IMG/VR virus record: IMGVR_UViG_3300021963_000775
Coordinates: 1-21,092 of that record
DNA from: a virus
Strand: one strand, 5' to 3'
Length of the DNA: 21,092 nucleotides
Positions 7,001 through 13,547 of this stretch are shown here, piece by piece. A model generated the notes under the pieces. That model made no database searches. It had not been told where the DNA came from and worked only from the letters and a program-made list of their open reading frames with translations. The position numbers and the translations under genes are program-made. The stretch's first letter is position 1. Each line of letters opens with the position of its first letter.

Positions 7001-7753
7001 ATTGAATTGTTCTAACTCTTTTGGGTCTATTGCATCTGGAATATCACTTCCGCCACTAAATGTATCCGTATCAGCTTGTGGTATTTCCTTTGCAACATCT
7101 TTTACATCAATTGGATTAAATTTTGCATCTAATGGATTTGGTTCTTCTTTTGATTTCTCAGCAGTATCTTCTTTATCCTTTTGTGCTATCTTATCATTTG
7201 CTGCTTTCTCTCTATCCATTCTTGCTCCCATAGCAGGGTCTGCTTTTGGGTCAAACATTGGTGCTGCTTTTTTAATTGGGTCTTCTTTTGGTGCACCATC
7301 TTCAGCTCCACCAGCCGCTTTTGGGTCTTCACCTTTACCTGGTTGGTTTTCACCACCTAATTCTTGATTTAACTTTTCTCTTTCTGGAGAACCTTCTGGT
7401 GGTAACATTTTCTCAGCTGCCGTTCTAGCAGGACTTCCTTCAGGTTGTCTTAATAGGTTTCCAACAATACCTTCCTTATCACTACCATCCTTTGCCTTAT
7501 AATTTACTTTTTTATTTAATATAGGATTAGTAAAGTTTTTATCTGCTTCTTCAATTTCTTCAGGAGTCTTTCCTTTTTCAGTTAAAAGATTTTCAATTAG
7601 AGTATCTTTAATATGAGATAATCCCATTTCATTAAGTATAATACTCAACTCCTTTAAATGAGTTGGGTTTTTCACATCAGGCATACCATCGTTTACTCTA
7701 TAAGCCCAATCTGATACTATTTCGTTTATTAATTCAGTTATATTCATATTCAT
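4034..7753 (-). CDS. Large multidomain phage protein with ParB-like domain
   Basis: This 1239-residue protein is probably packaged in or attached to the virion. Residues about 4-58 (INEIVSDWAYRVNDGMPDV) form a helical segment that resembles an adaptor at the start of several T4-like phage proteins. Next comes a long disordered region rich in Pro, Gly, Lys and Glu with repeated PEGSP units. A ParB/sulfiredoxin-type fold follows at about 330-430, with the hallmark VIDGHHRWAA near 390. An Ala/Gly/Val-rich hydrophobic stretch lies at about 545-585, followed by Lys/Pro-rich linkers. A C-terminal domain (about 920-1239) contains ST-D-AYFKI and ILSEVSLKKS (about 980), a D...E-x-S-x-K spacing like PD-(D/E)XK nucleases. 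Its ATG overlaps the stop of the upstream nuclease gene (TAATG), implying coupled translation. Domain calls are from motifs only; the overall role is inferred. Confidence 0.7.
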   Translation of the reverse strand: MNMNITELINEIVSDWAYRVNDGMPDVKNPTHLKELSIILNEMGLSHIKDTLIENLLTEKGKTPEEIEEADKNFTNPILNKKVNYKAKDGSDKEGIVGNLLRQPEGSPARTAAEKMLPPEGSPEREKLNQELGGENQPGKGEDPKAAGGAEDGAPKEDPIKKAAPMFDPKADPAMGARMDREKAANDKIAQKDKEDTAEKSKEEPNPLDAKFNPIDVKDVAKEIPQADTDTFSGGSDIPDAIDPKELEQFNTDINKVAKQVADAKAKGEPAPNINLCDVTVPGTNLYCDDNLGIPRDEMPQFKGNAAPGSKAAGMDADASGEVDTEPVFREMLKQKGIKTLQTEVPADKLKATQKDLVGAKVVGMMGALEKDPNHPKITAPIYVSRDGYVIDGHHRWAAVVAYNAQNPDKQIQMKTTVLDQDIKDAIPMANKFAEDMGIAAKKADANKETPSTPTSAPKLTDKVKQKIANWTKEEKAFFEKNEGAPGSETRRSLGQALKDKAAGAWKAIKKGAKHEVEEFKAAGEGVGKFFKGEQLTGHEKKALKAVAIKVVTTAVFGAAFGGLSHGVAAFGKHVAMEFIPHVVGETILKGAGKAALFADMEGEAEMDANMEKFAEMIAKGIEEMEITPEMMEQMVDSYNKKKESGETDNIETPIEPKMKEENLQLADELMLEMIYGFIDEATGDPKLAARAKDSGKIVYFKTKQARDKAIKGGTHIDPKAKKVQTKPQASTQNMFTGDAEYQKRLGKEKPQPKVEPVPTTTKPAKGSRIIGGKDKTLAKVDTLKSKEFTQKQQPDDSKFEEKNKKFQIGPPPKPYKLPKELFAGSKVPPRHLKALERMMNTKANTQTAKWSHFSDLPGGAGQISAQAGELMTMIGTTLDDKQAEIFYNSLLEHEKQQIAANSDLKSEGKRVVGTSWIKAAMNNRKAILNTIQREYPGSTIEAGSWDTEGEVEAMGLADYKKNKGFSTDAYFKIKTKDGQEILSEVSLKKSTAVNFLNSGTGKLFEWDPNIPDDINPNVYSKNQRKALATFGAANIKKLQAAVANDPEFQAIVKSKNIDLPTALDKLQAGKGSRDINKVMLSAITVLAKKGDKGALKYLQDVQDTHKAHQKAVISALGTNPKLKQGMLAAIREEFPLKAVGEGEEFMAIGANSLDRAILQNIFQTSDFEEIKQGLFAVTDEEPPYLAYKAGKKGRVIPIATIVAREDGVGYGGQIKFEMQLDKRFAKILEQANKNVYGA

Positions 7754-8355
7754 TAAAATTTGTGGTCAGCTGGGTCACATACCATTTCTAACTCATCCCA
7801 TTTGAATTTTGGTTTTTCATTTAGAAATACATAACACTTCCATTTCTTTTGTTTTTCAAAATAGATGTGTTTTTGTAAGTGGGATGGGATTGCTGCTCCA
7901 GTTGCTACTCGTTTTGCAGGAGTATCAAAGAATGTTTTTATTAAAACAGTAATATTTTCAGTATCATCCCATTTACGAATTTGTTCTTCTAACATTCTCC
8001 ATTCACCTCTATTAAGATATTTATCCTGCATTATGCAATTTAAGTAAGAAAATGTTTGTTTTAGATTTACCATATTATCAGAAAATGTTGCAGCTGGTGC
8101 GCCATGTCCTTTATCGTATATGTTTGCTTTGTAATCATCCGCATCTGATGTTTTGATATTTGCTTCTTTATAAAAATCCATAGCCCCTCTATTCACATTT
8201 GTAGGTCTATTAGTTGAACGATACTTAATCACTAAGGGTTGTTCTAATGATTGTGAATAAAGTACATCAAATACTTCATTCTTTATTCTTACATCTTGTC
8301 CAAAGGAAACCAAAGAAACAATTAAGAAACTAATAAGGATACCGATTTTTTTCAT
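7753..8355 (-). CDS. Secreted DNA/RNA non-specific endonuclease
   Basis: This is probably a metal-dependent sugar-non-specific nuclease of the NUC1/EndoG family, directed out of the cytoplasm. The 200-residue protein begins with a signal peptide, MKK plus the hydrophobic core IGILISFLIVSLVSF, with a likely cleavage near FGQ-D (about 20-21). The active-site motif is YDKGHGAPAA (80-89), a DRGH variant with Lys for Arg that keeps the catalytic His84. The downstream metal-binding helix is recognisable as LNRGEWRMLEEQIR (114-127, Asn115). The end, AIPSHLQKHIYFE (155-167), matches the family's terminal strand. It is slightly shorter than usual. It heads a unit with the 1239-residue protein (1-nt overlap) and is preceded by a TATTTATA motif, so it is likely late. 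It could degrade host or competitor nucleic acid, or be acquired host cargo. Confidence 0.85.
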   Translation of the reverse strand: MKKIGILISFLIVSLVSFGQDVRIKNEVFDVLYSQSLEQPLVIKYRSTNRPTNVNRGAMDFYKEANIKTSDADDYKANIYDKGHGAPAATFSDNMVNLKQTFSYLNCIMQDKYLNRGEWRMLEEQIRKWDDTENITVLIKTFFDTPAKRVATGAAIPSHLQKHIYFEKQKKWKCYVFLNEKPKFKWDELEMVCDPADHKF

Positions 8356-8379
8356 ATTATAGCATGTTTTCGTATATAC

Positions 8380-8387
8380 TATAAATA
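8380..8387 (-). promoter_or_regulatory. TATTTATA motif before the secreted nuclease gene
   Basis: The octamer lies 24 nt upstream of the ATG at 8355, inside the 39-nt gap after the polymerase gene. No TTTG element is seen at the host-promoter spacing. Confidence 0.5.
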
Positions 8388-8394
8388 TGGGTTC

Positions 8395-9681
8395 TTATAG
8401 TTTTCCGTAATCTAAACCCCAACTAGCCTTAACAGGAAACCCACTCCCTTCAATGATTTCTTTCAATCCCTTAATCAGATTCTTATCAATATCAGTCGGA
8501 ACATCAAAAAGGAACGAGTCATATGTGTATAAACAAAAGTTAATACCACTTCCCTTTATGTAATCTAATATCTTTCTCATAACCTCAATGTTCATCTCAG
8601 TCTCAACGGCTTGTAATAAGTAGTTGAATACCTTTTGTGCGTTTGGTTGTTCTATCCACTCCAAAGGAATCTCTCTATGTGGTGTTTGTAAGTAACCTTG
8701 CTTTTGTGTTTCAGCCCATAACTCATCAATGTAATCAGCCACCGCATTGAAATATGGTATCTTACGGAAATCATCATCGATACCACCATAAAGTAATTGG
8801 AACGTAATTCCCTTTGATTCATCCACACCACATCCATATTGTTCAGCTAACCATTCATGCACCGAAGTTGTTGGGAGTTCGAAGTTTACCAACTTACCAA
8901 TTAAACGAGGGTGATATGCATTATAATCCATTTGTAGGAATATCCCATCGGAAACGAAACACTCTCTACTACCATCGGTTTTGTTTAGGGCGGCATAGTT
9001 CACACCACCATGTCTATTGGATGGTCTACCTGTCACCGTAAATGGATTGTATTCCGTAAACACTAAGTTATCGGATGAAAGCTGTTTAGAGGCTTGAGGC
9101 CATCTATCAATAAATTTTTTCCCATCGACACGGATTCCGAATTGTTCAATATCTGAAAGGGTAGGTATAAACACTTCGTTGTACCACTTAAGAGTAGTAG
9201 TGTAAGGTTCATTATGGAAGTACTTACGAAATTGTGGTTCTATAACCTCTACAATCTTCATTAGAGGTAGGGATTGTATCAAGTCATCTCTATACCCTTT
9301 GTGAGTCAACGTTGAAAGGAGAGGATTTAAGGGGGCTTCATAGTCAATTACCTTAGCTTCCTTTCTAAAGTATGCCGAATCTACATCATATAAATTTACT
9401 GAAATATTAAGAGTATGTAATATCTTTTTCTTTTGGAATACCCACTTCTGTCCGTTTGTATTTATGATAGATTCCATTTGCTCATTACTTAGCGATAGAG
9501 CGTCTGTATGTTTATGAGGTAGAATGTGTAATCCATCGGAACATCGTACAACTATGAGCGAAAGAGGGGTGTTTAACGGATGCTTACTATTATCTACCCA
9601 CAATGGATACCAAATAGATACTTCCGTTTCCAGCTTTTCTTTTAATTGATTAATTTCCTCAATAGACTCGATAATCTTCAT
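8395..9681 (-). CDS. Divergent short family A DNA polymerase
   Basis: This 428-residue phage replicative or repair polymerase has the family A palm and fingers motifs. There is a TVTGRPSNRHGGVNYAALN block (about 215-233). Motif A is QMDYNAYHPRLIG, with the first metal-binding Asp at 252. Motif B is SKGITFQLLYGG, with Lys290, Phe294 and Tyr298. Motif C is YTYDSFLFD, with Asp388. Compared with T7 polymerase, the motif A Glu is His, the motif B Arg is Val, and the motif C HDE is YDS. The O-helix aromatic is Phe, as in E. coli Pol I. The N-terminal 180 residues resemble a shrunken 3'-5' exonuclease domain without clear acidic catalytic motifs. I chose the ATG at 9681, because the longer frame to 9717 runs through a promoter. 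T4 itself uses a family B enzyme. Confidence 0.88.
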   Translation of the reverse strand: MKIIESIEEINQLKEKLETEVSIWYPLWVDNSKHPLNTPLSLIVVRCSDGLHILPHKHTDALSLSNEQMESIINTNGQKWVFQKKKILHTLNISVNLYDVDSAYFRKEAKVIDYEAPLNPLLSTLTHKGYRDDLIQSLPLMKIVEVIEPQFRKYFHNEPYTTTLKWYNEVFIPTLSDIEQFGIRVDGKKFIDRWPQASKQLSSDNLVFTEYNPFTVTGRPSNRHGGVNYAALNKTDGSRECFVSDGIFLQMDYNAYHPRLIGKLVNFELPTTSVHEWLAEQYGCGVDESKGITFQLLYGGIDDDFRKIPYFNAVADYIDELWAETQKQGYLQTPHREIPLEWIEQPNAQKVFNYLLQAVETEMNIEVMRKILDYIKGSGINFCLYTYDSFLFDVPTDIDKNLIKGLKEIIEGSGFPVKASWGLDYGKL

Positions 9682-9686
9682 AGGTA

Positions 9687-9718
9687 CAAAGATACAAAAA
9701 AAATCCCAAACTACCAAA
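9687..9718 (-). promoter_or_regulatory. Bacteroidetes-type promoter for the DNA polymerase gene
   Basis: TTTG (9718-9715), a 20-nt spacer and TATCTTTG (9694-9687) match the host consensus exactly. The -7 box ends 5 nt before the ATG at 9681, so the transcript is leaderless or nearly so. The TTTG element is in the loop of the tmRNA terminator, and the spacer is its 3' arm and T-run. Confidence 0.8.
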
Positions 9719-9732
9719 TATAGTTCGGGATT
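9695..9732 (-). terminator. Rho-independent terminator of the tmRNA gene
   Basis: A 12-bp stem (9732-9721 with 9713-9702, one G-U pair) with a 7-nt loop is followed on the coding strand by eight T residues. It starts within a few nucleotides of the mature tmRNA 3' end and overlaps the polymerase promoter. Confidence 0.9.
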
Positions 9733-9733
9733 A

Positions 9734-10121
9734 TTGTGGAGGTGATGGGATTCGAACCCATGTCTTGCAAAGTAATCGTAATACCAACGAATTACACGTT
9801 TAGGATAAAGTTTAATCTTATTAACTTTCCAAAATAATTGGGGCCGAATGGTTAGTTCAGCGATTCCACCAACATATCAGATTTAGGGAGCCGATATGTA
9901 GAACTCCGTTTTGTTCACTTCTTTTTTAAACCCCACGAGTGATGCGGGAGGTGATTAGGCTGCTACAGCTAAATCAGCACCCATAAAAGACATTAAGTCT
10001 TCGTAGGTCCAAGTAGATAATTCTACGTCAGTTATTGTTTTGTACAGATTTAAAGACATCTAGCACTTCTGTCTACGTGTGATACTACCATTCTCATCAC
10101 AATCAATTCCAAGGCACCCCC
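9734..10121 (-). ncRNA. ssrA: Phage-encoded tmRNA (transfer-messenger RNA)
   Basis: tmRNA rescues ribosomes stalled on broken mRNA and tags the product for proteolysis. The 5' end GGGGGTG (10121-10115) pairs with CACCTCC (9744-9738) to form a 7-bp acceptor stem whose third pair is G-U, the alanine identity element. The T arm is ATGGG-TTCGAAT-CCCAT, just inside the 3' end. A helix 2-like pairing joins GTGAT near the 5' end to ATTAC near the 3' end. A pseudoknot-like stem GTA(G)ACAGA/TCTGTAC precedes the tag frame, and a CCCGC/GTGGG hairpin follows the tag stop, as in helix 5. The gene encodes ACAA rather than ACCA at the 3' end, so CCA must be completed by the host. Length is about 385 nt, normal for one-piece tmRNA. 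It has its own promoter and terminator. Exact ends are inferred. Confidence 0.9.
9955..10029 (-). other. tmRNA proteolysis-tag reading frame
   Basis: Beginning at the probable resume codon GAC (10029) there are 24 sense codons and then TAA. The peptide starts DVELSTW and ends GADLAVAA. The AVAA terminus is a typical ClpXP-type degron ending. The resume codon is placed by analogy to the UA-rich pentamer before the E. coli resume codon, so the N-terminal end is uncertain; the frame and stop are clear. Confidence 0.65.
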
Positions 10122-10134
10122 AAGTTTGTTTATG

Positions 10135-10166
10135 TAAATATACGAATAATAATTTAGATTACCAAA
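10135..10166 (-). promoter_or_regulatory. Bacteroidetes-type promoter of the tmRNA gene
   Basis: TTTG (10166-10163), a 20-nt spacer and TATATTTA (10142-10135, one mismatch to TAnnTTTG) lie upstream of the mature 5' end at 10121. Transcription from about 10130 would leave a short 5' trailer for RNase P to remove. The TTTG is directly after the stop of the gene at 10167. Confidence 0.7.
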
Positions 10167-10526
10167 TTATTGTTTAGAAAATTGTAAATAGTTTGGTAAA
10201 TATAAATGTAAAGATGAAATTGTTTTCATTCCTATTTTTATTGAATTAAAATTAGATTCCTTTATTTCCTCAGCACTTCCAGTTATTCTCCAACGTATAA
10301 TTACAACATTGAAAAATGGACTTATTTTAAAATTTAAAAATGATAATGAATCAATTTCATATATGTATCCAGTAGCATCATTTGCTTTTTGAATGAAATA
10401 TCTTTTTATAAATCCTCTTTTATAATCATCCGTCAATGGCGATGGGACATGAGTAATTATTTCCGGAAGTTCATATTCCGATAAATTATTATTAATGTTT
10501 TCGTATCTGTATTTGTTTACTGACAT
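10167..10526 (-). CDS. Unknown 119-residue protein of the tail module
   Basis: I do not recognise this gene. The protein begins MSVNKYRYENINNN and continues ELPEIITHVPSPLTDDYKRGFIKRYF, then DATGYIYEIDSLSFLNFKISPFFNVVIIRWRITG. This looks like a small beta-rich domain without membrane segments or signal peptide. It starts 1 nt after the stop of the large hub protein, so it is translated from the same mRNA and most likely encodes a baseplate component or assembly factor. No strong terminator follows. An AT-only 8-bp inverted repeat (about 10146-10170) overlaps its end and the tmRNA promoter. Confidence 0.65.
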   Translation of the reverse strand: MSVNKYRYENINNNLSEYELPEIITHVPSPLTDDYKRGFIKRYFIQKANDATGYIYEIDSLSFLNFKISPFFNVVIIRWRITGSAEEIKESNFNSIKIGMKTISSLHLYLPNYLQFSKQ

Positions 10527-10527
10527 T

Positions 10528-13209
10528 TTATTGTTTTTGTCTATATTCTCCAGTCACATTTGTTGTCCACATCATACCTTCTAAACTTTGCTCTATTTGT
10601 GTAACTTGAAATAAACCATGCTTAGCATACTTAGCTGGTATTCCATCTATATTAAATGTATCTCCTCTACGAATACCACTTGTTCCCATTATTTTAAAAT
10701 TATACTTTATTGGTAGTGGATGTGATAATGTACCATTACCTTTCTTAGCAGTAAATGAATCATTTTTCATTCTATCAAAAAATGGTTCATCGTTTAAGCA
10801 ATATATAACGAATAATTTCTTTAAAGCTTCTGGGTCTTTTAAACCAGTAATTTTATCAGGATTTAATGATGCCCATTCTGGCAGTGGTAATACATCGATT
10901 TTAGCTAAATTATTTGAAAGGGCTGTTTTTTTATTTTGTTCAGCATCCGCTTCATCTTTTTTCTTTTGCTCGTCTACTTCATCTTTTTTCTTTTCAATCT
11001 CTTTATTAATATCTGATATAGTCTTATCCAATGCATCAATTTCAGCTTTTTTAGCTTTGATTTTATCTTCGTATTCTTTCTTTTTTGCTACATTTAATTT
11101 CTCATCGCTATAGAAAGGACTTTCGTTTCCATCAACTTTATCAAGAGCAGCTTTTAAATTATCTAGCTCCTCTTTTTTAGCTTTTTTATTGTTTCTTGCT
11201 GTTTCTATTGCTCCCTCATTTTTTACAATATCTTCTTGTATCTTTTCATGTGGTTGTTTATCCGCTTCTTTTTGTTGTTCTTTTTGTGCTAAATCTTGAG
11301 CATCCTTTTCAGCTTGAGTTAATTTTTTTCTTTTATTACCATTTGAATCAGTAACACTATCTAAAAATAAATCAGTTTGTGAATTAAAAAATCCACCTAC
11401 ACCTACAATTGGTTCATCCGGATTATTTGCTAATGCTAATCTTCTACTAATAATTTGATTTGTCATTTCAGATGGAACTGATATATCAATGTTAGCATCT
11501 AAAAATATAGATTTAGGCCCACTGTGATAAAATACCTTTGTTTTATCATCGGGATTACTGCCAACCCAATTCTCATCTATTACAGTAATTATAATTTTAC
11601 TAGGTGTTGGTTGTCCCTTTACAGCAGGACCAGTATTTACTATTTCTTCAACTATCTGAAAATTCCAAAATGAATTTACTGCGGATGACATCTCATTCAA
11701 CATATCAACAAAAACCTCTCTTATGTTTTTATTTTTTTGTGTCAATTTTTCAACAAATAAATCAAAATTTATATATAAGTTTTTTAAATATCCCCAATAT
11801 CCCGCTTTTTCAACATACCCATCTTCTTTCAAATCAGTTTGTTCAACAAATTGTATTGGTTGACCAGGAATTGAATTTCGAACTATTCCATACTCTTTAC
11901 CACCACTTCTTAATATACCACCTTTTAATTGGTCTACTTGCCCTTCATTTAAGAAATAAACAGAAAAATCAGGCATAAACCCTGGTATTACTAATTTAGA
12001 TGCCTTAGTTGAAAACATATTTGGAAATGCTCCAATTTTTGCTTTACTAATATCAAATTCAACACTAAGTTTTTTACTACCCATTGTGTACGCAGTAAAT
12101 TCACTATTTGAATTTAATATTTTCACCGCCAAATCAAATCGTATATACTTATTTTTTGAAAATAATTTTTCTTTTTCGATTGTAGATTTTCCAACTTTTA
12201 TTTCACTGGATTTGCCACCAAAAATTTTAGCCATATATCCAGGATTTGCATATGTTGTAATACTTTTATTAACAGCAGCATCTAAATTTAAATAAGAATC
12301 CCAATCGGTTGTGGTCATTAATTTTCGTACTTGTTCAGTTTGCCTTTGAGATGGTAACTGATTAAACATATTTTTGAATCTTCTATCTCTACGAATTTCA
12401 CCACTACCCGCTTCTTCTGTTTCGGATACCCCATAAGGTTTCGGTTCTCCGGGTTTATCAACTATATCGCCATTTTTATCTATCTCTAATGATTTATTTT
12501 GAGTTTGTAAAAATGTTGGTAATCCAGGAGCTCCTCTAAGTCTAACAGAAATATCCCATTTATCCCCATCAGATGATACCGTACCACCAACTATAAATCC
12601 CAAAAAAGAATCATAATCTCCAGCAGAATTTACACGTATTGAATGTAATTTGTTATAATCTAAATTTATATTTACAGCTTGGGATAATATATTTTGTGTT
12701 TTATTTTCTTTAAGATTTGTTTTAATTGCACTTTTTACACCATTCACACTATTCCAACCATACTCAATACATAAAGAATATCCGGGTTCTAAAAAATAAG
12801 TCTGCATTAACTCTACTTGAGCTAATGTAAATGCTTTCATTGTTAGTGTACATTCTCTTGATATTTGGTCTTTACCTTCCTTTAATTCTAAAGCAGTTAC
12901 AATTGGAGATGGTCTTAATGGTGCACCTATTCCAGATGTTAATGTCCCACCTTCCCAAGTAACACCCATATCACCACTACTAACACTATCACCATATGTG
13001 GATGGTTTAAATTCACTAGTAGATTTAAATACATCAGATGAATTTACAGATGATAATATAAGCCCATTTGATTTTCCTACTTTAGCTCCAGAAAAAACCC
13101 TAACCCAAGCCATTCTTTGACTTGCATTAAATCCGACTTTACTACTAGATACTTCCGATGTTAAATTTTTATAAATATTGTTTTCAATATTGGTTAGCTT
13201 AGGCCACAT
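10528..13209 (-). CDS. Baseplate hub-type structural protein with coiled-coil insertion
   Basis: This 893-residue protein is probably the central baseplate hub or tail-tube initiator. The N-terminal part has ASQRMAWVRVFSGA (about 29-42) and the LEPGYSLCIEYGWNS block (about 137-151), seen in hub-like proteins that nucleate the tail tube. The C-terminus (IRRGDTFNIDGIP, then GLFQVTQIEQSLEGMMWTTNVTGEYR) resembles the end of phage hub domains where a beta domain closes the ring. Between them, residues about 640-770 form a very charged Lys/Glu heptad-rich coiled coil. No lysozyme motif was found, unlike T4 gp5. It follows the LysM-like wedge gene by 12 nt and precedes the 119-residue gene by 1 nt. 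Role is inferred from position and motif resemblance. Confidence 0.7.
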   Translation of the reverse strand: MWPKLTNIENNIYKNLTSEVSSSKVGFNASQRMAWVRVFSGAKVGKSNGLILSSVNSSDVFKSTSEFKPSTYGDSVSSGDMGVTWEGGTLTSGIGAPLRPSPIVTALELKEGKDQISRECTLTMKAFTLAQVELMQTYFLEPGYSLCIEYGWNSVNGVKSAIKTNLKENKTQNILSQAVNINLDYNKLHSIRVNSAGDYDSFLGFIVGGTVSSDGDKWDISVRLRGAPGLPTFLQTQNKSLEIDKNGDIVDKPGEPKPYGVSETEEAGSGEIRRDRRFKNMFNQLPSQRQTEQVRKLMTTTDWDSYLNLDAAVNKSITTYANPGYMAKIFGGKSSEIKVGKSTIEKEKLFSKNKYIRFDLAVKILNSNSEFTAYTMGSKKLSVEFDISKAKIGAFPNMFSTKASKLVIPGFMPDFSVYFLNEGQVDQLKGGILRSGGKEYGIVRNSIPGQPIQFVEQTDLKEDGYVEKAGYWGYLKNLYINFDLFVEKLTQKNKNIREVFVDMLNEMSSAVNSFWNFQIVEEIVNTGPAVKGQPTPSKIIITVIDENWVGSNPDDKTKVFYHSGPKSIFLDANIDISVPSEMTNQIISRRLALANNPDEPIVGVGGFFNSQTDLFLDSVTDSNGNKRKKLTQAEKDAQDLAQKEQQKEADKQPHEKIQEDIVKNEGAIETARNNKKAKKEELDNLKAALDKVDGNESPFYSDEKLNVAKKKEYEDKIKAKKAEIDALDKTISDINKEIEKKKDEVDEQKKKDEADAEQNKKTALSNNLAKIDVLPLPEWASLNPDKITGLKDPEALKKLFVIYCLNDEPFFDRMKNDSFTAKKGNGTLSHPLPIKYNFKIMGTSGIRRGDTFNIDGIPAKYAKHGLFQVTQIEQSLEGMMWTTNVTGEYRQKQ

Positions 13210-13221
13210 ATATGTAAATTA

Positions 13222-13512
13222 TTATTGTTCAAAATCACGCAAAACATCGATGTAATTTTGTGGTATTCTTAAAATTGTTCCTTCTTTTATTCCAATATTT
13301 GCATTATGAATATTATTAGCACAAGCAATTATCCACCATAAAGTAGAGTCTTTATAAAATTGATATGCCAATGTATCAAATCTATCACCAGTTTCAGTTG
13401 CAACATATATATCATCATCCGTTTTTGGGATATTAGGATATATTTTAGATTGTAGTACTTCCCTACCATCTATTGTGTTTTTGAATCTACTATTTTTATA
13501 TCTACTTTGCAT
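13222..13512 (-). CDS. LysM-like baseplate wedge protein (T4 gp53 / tail protein X type)
   Basis: This 96-residue protein has a single LysM-like fold: TETGDRFDTLAYQFYKDSTLWWIIACANNI (about 41-70), then GTILRIP near the C-terminus. This pattern is shared by T4 gp53 and gpX-family tail proteins, which help lock wedges or the tube in the baseplate. It lacks a signal peptide and is too short to be a wall hydrolase, so a structural role is favoured over peptidoglycan binding. It lies between the tube-end protein (35-nt gap) and the large hub gene (12-nt gap) in one operon. Confidence 0.8.
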   Translation of the reverse strand: MQSRYKNSRFKNTIDGREVLQSKIYPNIPKTDDDIYVATETGDRFDTLAYQFYKDSTLWWIIACANNIHNANIGIKEGTILRIPQNYIDVLRDFEQ

Positions 13513-13547
13513 ATTTTATTTACAATTGTTATATCTTTTAGATTGGT

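Noticed and set aside
9682-9717. N-terminal extension of the polymerase gene to 9717
   Set aside because: These codons consist of the promoter boxes and the tmRNA terminator arm; the transcript would start downstream of them.
9738-9766. Apparent 3' half of an ordinary tRNA
   Set aside because: No anticodon arm or D arm is found at tRNA distance. The acceptor partner lies about 380 nt away with an open tag frame between, so it is part of the tmRNA.
10146-10170. 8-bp AT-only inverted repeat after the 119-residue gene as a terminator
   Set aside because: The stem has no G or C pairs and no clear T-run; it also overlaps the tmRNA promoter, so I do not call it a terminator.
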